A stretch of DNA of 64,000 nt from Rubrivivax sp. (GTDB lineage Bacteria > Pseudomonadota > Gammaproteobacteria > Burkholderiales > Burkholderiaceae_C). Shown here piece after piece: positions 24,261-32,985 of this stretch. The DNA lies in NCBI GenBank assembly GCA_026125665.1, contig JAHCKS010000007.1, positions 1-64,000 of the forward strand. Reading direction: 5' to 3'. The notes below the pieces were generated by a model. The model was given only the letters and a program-made list of their open reading frames with translations. It was not told the origin of the DNA and searched no databases. Positions within the stretch are counted from its first letter, which is position 1, and every line of letters starts with the position of its first letter. The translations under genes and the position numbers were made by a program.

Positions 24261-24941
24261 ATGAACAACCTCGCCGTCATCCCTGCCCGCGGCGGCAGCA
24301 AGCGCATCCCGCGCAAGAACATCAAGGCCTTCGGCGGCAAGCCGATGATCGCCTACGCCATCGCCGCGGCGCGCGAGAGCGAACTGTTCGACGAAGTGAT
24401 CGTCAGCACCGACGACGACGAGATCGCCGCAGTGGCGCAGGCGCACGGCGCGACGATCCCGTTCCGTCGCCCGGCCGAGCTCGCCGACGACCAGACGACG
24501 ACCGTGCCGGTGATCGCGCACGCCGCGCAGTGGTTCGTCGACCGCGGCCGCGCGCCGGCGGCGGTGTGCTGCATCTACCCGTGCGTACCGCTGCTGCGCG
24601 CCGAGGACCTGCGCGGCGCGCACGCGATGTTCGTCGAGCGCGGCGCCGAATACGTGTACCCGGTCGTGCCCTTCCACAGCTCGCCGTGGCGCGGCATGCG
24701 CCGACCCGAGAACGGGCCGATGCAGTTCGTGCACCCCGAGTACGAGCTGACGCGCACGCAGGACCTCGAGAAGATGTACTTCGACGCCGGGCAGTTCTAC
24801 TGGGGCAAGGCGTCGGCCTGGTGCGCGGGGCTGCGCATGCACTCGAACGGGCACGGCTATGTCGTCGAGGGGCATCGGGTGGTGGACATCGACACGGTCG
24901 AGGACTGGAAGCGCGCGGAGCTGATCGCTCGCGCGCTCTGA
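24261..24941 (+). CDS. pseF: pseudaminic-type CMP-sugar cytidylyltransferase, PseF
   Basis: A 226-residue CMP-sialate-synthetase-family enzyme. It has the N-terminal signature IPARGGSKRIPRKNI, then IVSTDDDEIA, ATIPFRRPAELADD, CCIYPCVPLL and VDIDTVEDW near the C-terminus. It couples CTP with the nine-carbon acid to give the CMP-activated sugar for transfer. Residues YPVVPFHSSPWRG and FDAGQFYWGKASAW match PseF more than NeuA. It ends the plus-strand pse operon; a deleted copy of the intergenic repeat follows. Confidence 0.9.
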   Translation: MNNLAVIPARGGSKRIPRKNIKAFGGKPMIAYAIAAARESELFDEVIVSTDDDEIAAVAQAHGATIPFRRPAELADDQTTTVPVIAHAAQWFVDRGRAPAAVCCIYPCVPLLRAEDLRGAHAMFVERGAEYVYPVVPFHSSPWRGMRRPENGPMQFVHPEYELTRTQDLEKMYFDAGQFYWGKASAWCAGLRMHSNGHGYVVEGHRVVDIDTVEDWKRAELIARAL

Positions 24942-24970
24942 CGTGGCATATCGCTGCTGCACTTCGCGGC

Positions 24971-25032
24971 GTGGTGGCGGGATCGGGCCGACGCGGAGCC
25001 GACCACCCGGCGGCCTTGGCGCGCCACGACCT
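24971..25032. repeat. internally deleted copy of the double-hairpin repeat (62 bp)
   Basis: The first 20 bases match the left end of the full copies (GTGGTGGCGGGATCGGG) and the remaining 41 match the right end (CGCGGAGCCGACCACCC through GCGCCACGACCT); everything between is missing. It looks like an internal-deletion derivative, which supports the idea that the element has defined ends. Confidence 0.75.
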
Positions 25033-25079
25033 GGCCTGACCTGGACTGACCTGGAGAACAGCGGTCGCCGCGCGACAAC

Positions 25080-25760
25080 TCAGGCCGGCACGACCTTGAA
25101 CAGGTACTGGAACACCTCCGCATCCGCCGCCGCCTGATCCGCATCCGACCCCGCCGCACGGGCAATGGCACGAATGCCGTGCATCAGCTCCGCCGGCGGC
25201 GTGGCGCTGATGCGCCGCGCGATGCCGGTCTCGACGCGCCAGCCGGCCTGCTGGAACATCTCCAGCATCGTCGTGCGCGTGAACCAGCGGATGTGCGTGC
25301 GGTCGAGCAGGCCGCTGTCCTCGTAGCGGAAGAGGCCGGTGGCCAGCCGCATCTGCACGCTCCAGTGCTGGCCGTTGGGGATGCAGGCGACGAGGCAGCC
25401 GTCGTCGGCGATGCGCTCGCGGATGCGACGCACCAGCCGCCACGGGTCGCGCAGGTGTTCCAGGCAGTCGCCGAACACCCAGCAGTCGCTCGGGAACAGC
25501 ACCTCGAAGGCCTGCTCGTCGAACTTCTCGATGTCGCCGGAGAGCGCGGTGTCGCAGTGCTCGGCGGCCACCGCGGCGTAGTCGGCATCGATGTCGATGC
25601 CGGTGTAGCGGGTGCCCGGGTTCGCGGCGCGGTAGGCGGCGGCGAGCGCGCCGTGCATGCAGCCGACCTCGACGACATGGCGCGCAGCCTTCGGCATCAG
25701 CGCCAGCAGGTCGCGGTTGACGATGCTGTGCGCCGGCGTCTGCTTCATCAACGCAGCCAT
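25080..25760 (-). CDS. class I SAM-dependent methyltransferase
   Basis: A 226-residue methyltransferase from ATG 25760 (GGGGAG upstream). SAM-binding motif I is VVEVGCMHGALAAAY near residues 28-42, motif II GIDIDADYAAVAAEH, and the post-II acidic segment DCWVFGDCLEHLRDP. A HWSVQMRLATGLFRYEDSGLLDRTHIRWFT stretch is common in methyltransferases of glycan clusters. It overlaps tolC upstream by 13 bases, so both are one minus-strand unit facing the pse operon. It may methylate a surface sugar or cap a polysaccharide; substrate inferred. Confidence 0.82.
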   Translation of the reverse strand: MAALMKQTPAHSIVNRDLLALMPKAARHVVEVGCMHGALAAAYRAANPGTRYTGIDIDADYAAVAAEHCDTALSGDIEKFDEQAFEVLFPSDCWVFGDCLEHLRDPWRLVRRIRERIADDGCLVACIPNGQHWSVQMRLATGLFRYEDSGLLDRTHIRWFTRTTMLEMFQQAGWRVETGIARRISATPPAELMHGIRAIARAAGSDADQAAADAEVFQYLFKVVPA

Positions 25761-27157
25761 TCGTTCACTCCCCGGCCGAGCGAGAGCAGGTTGGCGTTCA
25801 GCTGCTGCCCGTCGGCAAGCGCATTGGCCACGCTCACGCGCAGGTTGAAATGTTCGGCCTCGGCGGCCATCACGTCGAACAGGCTGCGCCGCCCGAGCTG
25901 CTGCCACTGCAGCAGCGTGAAGTTGCGCAGCTGCTCGCTGTCCTTCAGCACCGCCTCCGTGCGGCGCAGGCGGTCGAAGCTCGCCAGCGTCTGCTCGTGC
26001 AGGTCGGCGACGCGAAAGCGCTTCGCCTCCAGCACCTCGGCACGCTGCAGCTCGATGGCGCGGGCACGCTTGCGCGCCGCGTCGGTGGCCGGCGCGAGGC
26101 CGGGGCTCAGCAGCGGGACGTTGACCGTGATGCCGATGGCCCAGCTGCCGTTCTGCGTCGAGCCGCGCGAGCCGCCGCGGCCGATGGCCTGCGAGCCGCT
26201 GATGTTCCAGCCCACCTGGGGGCTGCCGCCGGCGGCTACCGCGTCGGAGTAGTGCTGCGCGGCCGTGGCCTGCGCGGTGAGCGCGGCAATCTCGCTCGAG
26301 CGCTCGACGTCGGCCACCAGCCTGGGCAGCGGCTCCACGTCGAGCAGCAGGGTCGGCAGGCCGTCCGTCGAGGGCAGGTTGTCGCCCACCAGGCGGCGCA
26401 GGCGCACTTCCACCGCGCGCAGCTGCGACTGCGCGCCGGCCAGCGAGATCTCCGCCTGCTGCATCGACTTGCGCGCCTGCACCAGCTCGCTGGCGCGGCC
26501 GCGGTCGGCGCGCACGATCGTCTGCAGCGCGTCCACGAGGCAGGCCATCTTGCGCACGTACTGGCCGTAGACGAGCGTGTGCTGCTGATAGCGGCCGCGT
26601 TCGAGCGCCAGCGACACCGTGCTCAGTGCCACCTGCTCCTGCGCGTTCAACTGGCCGTGCCGCGCCGATTCGGCCATCTGCGTTCGCCAGTCGACGAGGC
26701 GGTCGATGCGCCCGCCGTCGTACAGCAGCTGGCCGACGTTGACCGAGCCGCGCAGCTGCATGGCCGAGGTCTCGGTGCCGGCGAGCGACTGCGAGCCGCC
26801 GGGGCCGAAGCCGCCGCCGACGCTGGCCTGCAGGGCCTTGCTGGCGCGTGTCTCGCGGATGTCGTCCTCGGCCGCGTCGGCGAGCAGGCGCGCCGCGCCG
26901 ACCTGGTGGCTGCGCGCGATGGCGTCGCGCACGAGGGTCTGCAGTGTGCCGCGCGCGCGCGTTGCGGCGGTCAGCGTGGCTTCGCCGTTGGCTGGCGTGG
27001 AGGCGGCCGGGCCGGGGGCGGCTGCGGAGGAGCTGGCCGCGGCGTTCTCGTCGATGCACCGCGGCTGGGCCGACGCGGCCGACCATGGCAGTGCCGCGGC
27101 GGCGAGCGCGAGCACAACGAGGGCGGGGCGCCGGGCGCGCCACGGGCGATTCGACAT
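25748..27157 (-). CDS. TolC-family outer-membrane channel
   Basis: A 469-residue protein with a signal sequence (residues 1-30, ALAAAALPWSAASAQ) and two long coiled-coil blocks separated by porin-like strands, the TolC/OEP arrangement: QVGAARLLADAAEDDI, SVNVGQLLYDGGRID, GITVNVPLLSPGLA and EAEHFNLRVSVANALADGQQLNAN. It makes the outer-membrane tunnel for type I secretion or efflux. No membrane-fusion or ABC/RND partner is in the window, so its export partner lies elsewhere. Location suggests export of a surface or secreted product. Confidence 0.85.
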   Translation of the reverse strand: MSNRPWRARRPALVVLALAAAALPWSAASAQPRCIDENAAASSSAAAPGPAASTPANGEATLTAATRARGTLQTLVRDAIARSHQVGAARLLADAAEDDIRETRASKALQASVGGGFGPGGSQSLAGTETSAMQLRGSVNVGQLLYDGGRIDRLVDWRTQMAESARHGQLNAQEQVALSTVSLALERGRYQQHTLVYGQYVRKMACLVDALQTIVRADRGRASELVQARKSMQQAEISLAGAQSQLRAVEVRLRRLVGDNLPSTDGLPTLLLDVEPLPRLVADVERSSEIAALTAQATAAQHYSDAVAAGGSPQVGWNISGSQAIGRGGSRGSTQNGSWAIGITVNVPLLSPGLAPATDAARKRARAIELQRAEVLEAKRFRVADLHEQTLASFDRLRRTEAVLKDSEQLRNFTLLQWQQLGRRSLFDVMAAEAEHFNLRVSVANALADGQQLNANLLSLGRGVNEWLR

Positions 27158-27264
27158 GACCGCCAGTCTCGCGGCGCCGGGGTGCGGACGGTCGGCCGAT
27201 GTCGCGGGCGAAGCCCGGCCATTTCCGCGGGGGCGGGCCCCGTGGCGCCCGGTGCGGCGGCCGG

Positions 27265-28239
27265 TCAGCCCGGCTGCGCGCCGAACACCCAGGCGAGTGC
27301 GCTGAAGCTCACGAACGCCACCACCGTGCTCGTCATGATGATGCGCGCGATGCGGCCGTTGTCGGCGCCGAAGCGCTCGGCCAGCAGCGAGACGTTGCTG
27401 GCGCTCGGCAGCGCCGCGGTGAGGGTGAGCACCGTCACGTGCAGGCTGCTGAGCGGCAGCCCGAGCGCACGCGCCGCCATCGCCAGCGCGAACACCAGCA
27501 GCGGGTGCAGGAAGAGCTTGACCAGCGCCACGGGCACGAAGTCCACCGGCGCGGTGCGGCCGTGCACATGCTGGCCGGCGCGGTGGAGCACGGCGCCGAT
27601 CGTGAACAGGGCCACCGGCGTGGCGGCGTCGGCGAGCAGGCGCACGATGGTGTCCACGGGCCCCGAGAGCTTCAGCCCAACGGCCGAGGCCACGGCCCCC
27701 AGCGCGATGGCCCAGGGCAGCGGATTCGAGATGGCCCCGCGCAGCGCGCGTGCCAGTGCCGCACGGGCGCCGGCACCGTGGTCTCGCGCGGCGCCGGCCG
27801 CCTCGGCCAGCGCGATGCACAGCGAGCTCGTGACGAAGAGGTCGACCAGCAGGGTCGTCACCAGAGCCCCGGTCGCCGTGGGGCCGAGCAGCGCTGCCAC
27901 GAGCGGCAGGCCCATGAAGCCCGAGTTCGGGAACGCGGCGACGAGCGCGCCGAAAGCCGCGTCCTTCAGGCCGATGCGCCGGTTCAGCGAAAAGGCCACC
28001 GTGACGAAGACGATGAGCAGTGCCGCAACGAGCCAGACGGCGAAGGCCACCGGGTTCAGCAGCTCCAGCACCGGCGTCGCGTTGCCGAAGCGGAACAGCA
28101 TGCACGGCAGCGCGAAATACAGGACGAACGCGTTGAGCCCCGGGATCGCGCTTTCGGGCAGCACGTGCCGGCGCGCCGCCACGTAGCCGGCGAGCACGAG
28201 CGCGAAGAACGGGATCGTGACGGAGAGGATCGGGGGCAT
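27265..28239 (-). CDS. AEC-family permease (auxin efflux carrier type)
   Basis: A 324-residue membrane protein with about ten hydrophobic spans in the 5+5 inverted layout of PF03547. It starts at ATG 28239 with the first span ILSVTIPFFALVLAGYVAA, has the conserved FPNSGFMGLPLV segment and ends with TVVAFVSFSALAWVF. Bacterial members move dicarboxylates or malonate-like anions across the inner membrane. No gene near it names a substrate. It stands alone between tolC (107 bases) and the divergent sppA. Confidence 0.85.
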   Translation of the reverse strand: MPPILSVTIPFFALVLAGYVAARRHVLPESAIPGLNAFVLYFALPCMLFRFGNATPVLELLNPVAFAVWLVAALLIVFVTVAFSLNRRIGLKDAAFGALVAAFPNSGFMGLPLVAALLGPTATGALVTTLLVDLFVTSSLCIALAEAAGAARDHGAGARAALARALRGAISNPLPWAIALGAVASAVGLKLSGPVDTIVRLLADAATPVALFTIGAVLHRAGQHVHGRTAPVDFVPVALVKLFLHPLLVFALAMAARALGLPLSSLHVTVLTLTAALPSASNVSLLAERFGADNGRIARIIMTSTVVAFVSFSALAWVFGAQPG

Positions 28240-28439
28240 CGGCCGTTCGAGTATCTCAAGCGTGCCCGGTGGAAGGACTTCGCGACCGCTCCTTCCCGGC
28301 CGTGCCGCGGACACGTGATTCCTCGATCGGCCCGGTCCGTCGGCCCCGGGCGGGCATTCGTCGCGCGGCGCCGCCGCTGCGAAGGGGCTGGCTATGCTTG
28401 CCGGATCGACGCCACCGTCTGCCCCACCTCCGTCCTGCC

Positions 28440-30368
28440 ATGGCCCATGACCCTACCCGACCCCGCCCGCGTTCCCTGACCGGGCGCATCTTCGCGGGCG
28501 TCGTTTCGCTGCTCGACGGCACGCGCCGGCTGCTGCTGAACCTGCTGCTGCTGCTGCTGATCGCGGCGGGCGCCGCTCTCCTGTGGCAGCGATTGCACGT
28601 GCCGGCGCTGCCGGAGAAGACGACCCTCGTGCTCGACCTCGCCGGCAGCATCGTCGACCAGCCGAGCGCCGGCGGCGTGCGCGGCCAGGTACTGGCGCAG
28701 TTGCGCGGCCAGGACGAACGGCAGCTGCGCCTGCGCGACGTGCTTGCCGTGCTCGACGCGGCGGCGCGCGACGAGCAGGTGACGCAGGCGCTGCTGCTGC
28801 TGGACGACCTGCGGCCCACCGGCCTCGTCACGCTGCGCGAGGTGGCCGCCGGCCTGGAGCGCTTCAAGGCCTCGGGCAAGAAGGTCGTTGCCTGGGGCGC
28901 CGGCTACGACCAGCGCGGCTACTTCCTTGCCGCGCACGCCAACGAGGTGTGGATGCACCCGATGGGCCTGGTCTTCATCGAGGGCTACGGCCGCTACCGC
29001 AGCTACTACAAGGAGGCGTTCGACCGCATCGGCGTCAGCGCCAACGTCGTGCGCGCCGGCAAGTTCAAGAACGCCGCCGAGACCTGGTCGGCCAGCGGCC
29101 CGAGCCCGGAAACGGTGGAGTCGGACCGCGCCCTCTACGGCTCGCTGTGGGCGACCTGGACGGCCGGAGTCGAGCGCGCGCGCAAGCTGCCGGCCGGCCA
29201 CGTCGCGGCCTACGTCGACGGCATTCCCGGCACGCTGCAGGCGGCCGGCGGCGACACGGCCAGGCTGGCGCAGGAAAGCAGGCTCGTCGATGCGCTGAAG
29301 ACGCGCGACGAGATGAGGAAGACCCTCGTCGAGCGCGGTGCCGCCGACGAGAAGAACAAGACCTTCCGGCAGGTGTCGTTCGGCGAGTACCTGGCGCGCG
29401 TGAAGCCGCAGGATGCTTCGAAGTCCGACAGCATCGCCGTCGTCGTGGCGCAAGGCGAGATCGTCGACGGCCGCACCGGGCCCGGCCTCGTCGGCGGGCT
29501 CTCCACCGCCGACCTGATCCGCAAGGCGCGCGAGGCCGAGGACGTGAAGGCGCTCATCGTGCGCGTCAACTCGCCCGGCGGCAGCGCCTACGGCAGCGAG
29601 CTCGTGCGGCGCGAGCTCGAGCTCACGCGCGCCGCCGGCAAGCCGGTGGTGGTGTCGATGGGCGACCTCGCGGCTTCCGGCGGCTACTGGATCTCGATGG
29701 CCGCCGACGAGATCATCGCCGACGAGGCGACGATCACCGGCTCGATCGGCGTCGTCGGCATGATGCCGAGCGCCGAGGACGCGCTGGCCAAGATCGGCAT
29801 CCGCAGTGCCGGCACGACGACGACGTGGCTCGCCGGCGCCATCGACCCGAAGCGCAACCCCGACCCGCGCCTGCTGGCCGCCGTGCAGTCGGGCATCGAC
29901 CATGCCTACGGGCACTTCGTCGGCCTGGTGGCGAAGCAGCGCAAGCTGCCGCGCGAGCGCGTCGAAGCAGTGGCCGAAGGGCGCGTGTGGGGCGGGAAGG
30001 ACGCTCGCAGCCACGCGCTGGTGGACCGCCTCGGCACCTGGGCCGACGCCGTGGCCGCGGCGAGCCAGCGAGCGAAGCTGCCCGAAGGCGCGACGGCACG
30101 CCTGCGCTACTTCGAGCCGGAGGCGGGGCGGCTGCAGAAGCTGCTGAAGGGCTTCGGGCTGCAGGAGGCGGAAGCGGCGCAGGCCGCCGCGCACTTCGAG
30201 CAGGGCCTGGCGCAGATCGTCGGCGCCGGCTTGCGCGGCGAGGGCGCCGTGCTGCCCGGTGCGGGGTTCGCCGCGCCGTTCGTCGACGAGCTCGGCTGGC
30301 TGGCCGACGTGGCCGCGCGCCGCCAGCCCTTCGCCACCGCGACACACTGCCTGTGCGGCGCGCCGTGA
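28440..30368 (+). CDS. sppA: signal peptide peptidase SppA, 67K type
   Basis: A 642-residue S49 protease with an N-terminal membrane anchor at about 30-48 (a Leu-rich stretch). Two tandem S49 domains are present. The catalytic dyad is K208 (RAGKFKN) and S413 (GDLAASGGYW), equivalent to E. coli K209 and S409. SppA degrades cleaved signal peptides in the inner membrane, facing the periplasm. The stop overlaps the next gene by one base (TGATG), so the secreted methyltransferase-like protein is coupled to it. Length is close to E. coli SppA (618). Confidence 0.93.
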   Translation: MAHDPTRPRPRSLTGRIFAGVVSLLDGTRRLLLNLLLLLLIAAGAALLWQRLHVPALPEKTTLVLDLAGSIVDQPSAGGVRGQVLAQLRGQDERQLRLRDVLAVLDAAARDEQVTQALLLLDDLRPTGLVTLREVAAGLERFKASGKKVVAWGAGYDQRGYFLAAHANEVWMHPMGLVFIEGYGRYRSYYKEAFDRIGVSANVVRAGKFKNAAETWSASGPSPETVESDRALYGSLWATWTAGVERARKLPAGHVAAYVDGIPGTLQAAGGDTARLAQESRLVDALKTRDEMRKTLVERGAADEKNKTFRQVSFGEYLARVKPQDASKSDSIAVVVAQGEIVDGRTGPGLVGGLSTADLIRKAREAEDVKALIVRVNSPGGSAYGSELVRRELELTRAAGKPVVVSMGDLAASGGYWISMAADEIIADEATITGSIGVVGMMPSAEDALAKIGIRSAGTTTTWLAGAIDPKRNPDPRLLAAVQSGIDHAYGHFVGLVAKQRKLPRERVEAVAEGRVWGGKDARSHALVDRLGTWADAVAAASQRAKLPEGATARLRYFEPEAGRLQKLLKGFGLQEAEAAQAAAHFEQGLAQIVGAGLRGEGAVLPGAGFAAPFVDELGWLADVAARRQPFATATHCLCGAP

Positions 30369-31204
30369 TGGCGGCGACCCGTGCCCTCGCGGCCTGCGCG
30401 CTGCTGCTCGGCGGCGCCGTGGGCCACGCGCCGGCGCAGGACGACGTGCCCTTCATCACCACGCCCGACCGCGTGACGGTGGCCATGCTCGAGCTGGCCG
30501 GCGTCACCGCGCGCGATCACGTGCTCGACCTCGGCTCGGGCGACGGCCGCATCGTCATCACCGCGGCGAAGCGCTTCGGCGCGAGCGGCCTGGGTGTGGA
30601 GATCGTGCCCGAGCTCGTGGCGAAGAGCCGTGCCCATGCGCGCGCCGCGGGTGTCGAGGCGCGTGTCGAGTTCCGCGAGCAGGACCTGTTCACCACCGAC
30701 CTCGCGCGCGCGACGGTGGTGACGATGTACCTGCTGCCCGAGGTGAACCTGCGGCTGCGGCCACGCCTGCTGGCGCTGGCGCCGGGCACGCGCATCGTCT
30801 CGCACGACTGGGACATGGGCGACTGGCGGCCCGACCGCACGCTGACGCTCGACGTGCCCGACAAGGCCATCGGCCGCGAGAAGACCTCGCAGGTGCACCT
30901 GTGGGTGGTGCCGGCGCGCCTGCACGGCCTGTGGTGCGCGGGCGACGTGGCGCTGGAGGTGACGCAGCGCTTCCAGCGCTTCTCGGCGACGCTGCAGCCG
31001 CGCGGCGCGCCGGCGCCTGCCGTCGTGTTCGACGGCCGCATCGACGGCACGCAGATGACCACCGACGCCGGGTCCGCCGCGCAGGCGCGGCTGCGCCTCG
31101 ACGGCCCTGCCGACAGCGGCACGCTGCAGCTGGTGCAGATGGGCGGCGCGGCAGCGTCCCATGCCGGGCGCAGCTTCCGCCGCGTGCACGCGGCGGCCTG
31201 CTGA
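30368..31204 (+). CDS. secreted-looking class I methyltransferase-fold protein
   Basis: A 278-residue protein coupled to sppA. It has a signal-like N-terminus (LAACALLLGGAVGHAPAQ), then a methyltransferase core with motif I VLDLGSGDGRIVI near residues 49-61, GVEIVPELVAKS, and FREQDLF. The C-terminal 110 residues form a beta-rich part (GLWCAGDVALEVTQRF, RGAPAPAVVFDGRIDG). A SAM-binding motif behind a signal peptide is odd because SAM is cytoplasmic; either the signal is not cleaved or cofactor binding has a different use. Confidence 0.75.
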   Translation: MAATRALAACALLLGGAVGHAPAQDDVPFITTPDRVTVAMLELAGVTARDHVLDLGSGDGRIVITAAKRFGASGLGVEIVPELVAKSRAHARAAGVEARVEFREQDLFTTDLARATVVTMYLLPEVNLRLRPRLLALAPGTRIVSHDWDMGDWRPDRTLTLDVPDKAIGREKTSQVHLWVVPARLHGLWCAGDVALEVTQRFQRFSATLQPRGAPAPAVVFDGRIDGTQMTTDAGSAAQARLRLDGPADSGTLQLVQMGGAAASHAGRSFRRVHAAAC

Positions 31205-31245
31205 AGCGCGGGTTGCCGCGCCCTCAGCCGCGTCGGCCCTTCACT

Positions 31246-31614
31246 TCACTTGATCGCGAAGTCCTCGAGCTTCCTGCCGGCGGCCAGCGCGTCGCGCAGC
31301 CACACCGGGCGCTTGCCGCGGCCGGCCCAGGTGTTGCCCTTCTCGTCGCGGTACTTCGGTGCGACCTTGCGCCCCGCGGTCGCGCCGGCGGCCTTGCGCG
31401 GGCGGCCGGGCTTGCGGCCGGGTCTCTTGCGCGCAGCGCGCACCGACTTCGCGCCGCCGCCCAGGCCGAGGTCGGCGGCCGTGAGGCCGTAATGGGCGAT
31501 CGCATCGCGGATGCGCGCGATGACCTCGGCAGCCTCGTTTCGGCGGGCCTTTTCGGCCTCCGCTTCGAGGGCCTGGATCTGCTTGCGCAATTGCTCGTAG
31601 GTTTTCTTCGGCAT
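31246..31614 (-). CDS. H-NS family nucleoid protein
   Basis: A 122-residue protein with an N-terminal dimerising coiled coil (residues 1-40, KKTYEQLRKQIQALEAEAEKA), a basic Arg/Lys/Pro linker (about 60-85) with AT-hook-like GRKPGRP, and the C-terminal DNA-binding block KYRDEKGNTWAGRGKRPVWL. This is the layout of betaproteobacterial H-NS proteins such as BpH3/Bv3F. They coat AT-rich, often acquired DNA and silence it. Its GC-rich surroundings are typical for such genes. No ribosome site is clear upstream of ATG 31614. Confidence 0.9.
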   Translation of the reverse strand: MPKKTYEQLRKQIQALEAEAEKARRNEAAEVIARIRDAIAHYGLTAADLGLGGGAKSVRAARKRPGRKPGRPRKAAGATAGRKVAPKYRDEKGNTWAGRGKRPVWLRDALAAGRKLEDFAIK

Positions 31615-31793
31615 TGGTTATGGCGAAAATGAGGAGCAACTCCCTGTTTCGAGAGACCCGCATTACCGCAGTTGCCCTCGACACGCGAAACGCATTCTAG
31701 GCGCGGGGCGAATGTCGGATCAGGGATTGCCCGTTTTCGTCCCCCGGGTGTGGTCGATAACCGACAGCCCTTTGCGCATGGGATGATCACTCC

Positions 31794-32447
31794 ATGATCA
31801 CCTTGCACTACTACCCGGGCAACGCCAGCTTCGCCGTGCACGTGCTGCTGCGCGAACTGGGCATCCCGTTCGAGCTCCAGCTCGTCGAGCGCACGCAGGC
31901 GGCGCACAAGTCGCCGGCCTACCTGAAGCTCAATCCGAACGGGCTCATTCCGGTGCTCGTCGACGGCGATCTCGTGCTGTACGAAACGGCCGCGATCCTG
32001 CTGCACCTGGCCGATACGCATCCGCTGGCGCTGCTGGCGCCGCCGCTCGCCACGAAGGAACGCGCGCAGTTCTACAAGTGGCTGTTCTGGCTCAGCAACA
32101 CGATGCAGGCGACGATGACCGCCTACTTCTACCCCGACCGCTCGGTGGATGCCGGCAATGTGGAGGGCGCGAAGCAGGTGAAGGCCCATGCGCAGGCCAG
32201 GCTCGACGGCTGCCTGCGCCAGATCGACGAACTGCTGGCCGCGCATGGCGGGCCGTGGTGCCTCGGCCCGCAGTACACCGCCGCCGACCCGCTCGCCTTC
32301 ATGCTGTGCCGCTGGACACGCGGCTTCGCGGGCAGCCCGCCGGCACGCGACTATCCGCACATCGGCCCCTACCTCCAGCGCATGCTCGAGCGGCCGGCCG
32401 TCGCGCGGGCGATCGAGGTCGAGAAGCTGCAGCCGCCGCTCGTCTGA
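31794..32447 (+). CDS. glutathione S-transferase
   Basis: A 217-residue cytosolic GST. The thioredoxin-like N-domain (1-80) has LHYYPGNASFAVHVLLRELGIPFEL, cis-Pro in LIPVLVDG and the glutathione-binding ETAAILLHLAD; the all-helical C-domain holds YTAADPLAFMLCRW. It conjugates glutathione to electrophiles or acts in redox work. A single gene, divergent from the H-NS gene with 179 bases between them. Confidence 0.88.
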   Translation: MITLHYYPGNASFAVHVLLRELGIPFELQLVERTQAAHKSPAYLKLNPNGLIPVLVDGDLVLYETAAILLHLADTHPLALLAPPLATKERAQFYKWLFWLSNTMQATMTAYFYPDRSVDAGNVEGAKQVKAHAQARLDGCLRQIDELLAAHGGPWCLGPQYTAADPLAFMLCRWTRGFAGSPPARDYPHIGPYLQRMLERPAVARAIEVEKLQPPLV

Positions 32448-32496
32448 GCGGCCCGCGTCTCCAGGCTTCGCCGCGTGCGGTCTCGAGGGGCCGCGG

Positions 32497-32892
32497 CTAC
32501 AGCGAGCCACTGGCGCGCAGCTTCTCGAGCCTGAGCGCCAGCGCCTGGCGCTTCTCGGCGATGCGCTGGCGCAGCGCCCGCACGGGCGTGTCGTCGGCGC
32601 CCGAGGCGGCGGCAGCGACGAGCGCGTCGAGCTCGGCCTGCAGCGCCGCGATCTCGCGCATCGCCTCGACCTCGGGGGGCACGACGCCGGCGTCCTTCAG
32701 GATCTTCATCGGCATGCGGAGCTCGGCCGGCGTCTCCTCGTAGCCGTCGCCGAAGTGCATCGGCTTGCCGAAGCTCGGCGCGCTGCGCAGCTCGCCAGTG
32801 CTCTCGCTCTCGGCCAGCCGGCGGCCGATCTCGTCCTCGACGAGCCGCAGGCGCTGTTCGCGCTCTTCCTGGGCCTTGCTGGCGGCAGTCAT
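32497..32892 (-). CDS. DUF1992 (DnaJ-C28 conserved domain) protein
   Basis: A 131-residue protein with the DUF1992 pattern: LVEDEIGRRLAESESTGELRSAPSFGKP, PAELRMPMKILKDAGVVPPEVE and a helical, acidic end. Function of the family is not settled. Its ATG is formed by the last copy of a 32-bp tandem repeat that also contains the stop of the upstream TTC38-like gene, so the two were once joined by an ATGA overlap. Confidence 0.82.
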   Translation of the reverse strand: MTAASKAQEEREQRLRLVEDEIGRRLAESESTGELRSAPSFGKPMHFGDGYEETPAELRMPMKILKDAGVVPPEVEAMREIAALQAELDALVAAAASGADDTPVRALRQRIAEKRQALALRLEKLRASGSL

Positions 32893-32985
32893 GCGCGAGC
32901 CCCTTCGGGGTCGAGGAGCCTCATTCGCGCGCCCCTTCGGGATCGCGGAGCCTCATGCGCGAGCCCCTTCGGGATCGCGCAGGGC
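32890..32985 (-). repeat. three tandem 32-bp units between two genes
   Basis: Units 32890-32921, 32922-32953 and 32954 onward (third diverged at its far end) share the CGCGAGCCCCTTCGGGATCG motif. Read on the minus strand each unit repeats the last codons and stop of the TTC38-like gene (DPEGARA-stop). One unit supplies that gene's true end and another the start codon of the DUF1992 gene. Confidence 0.7.

Noticed and set aside
32890-32985. Short tandem repeats considered as a CRISPR-like array
   Set aside because: The three units abut without unique spacers and encode the end of a gene, so they are a plain tandem duplication.
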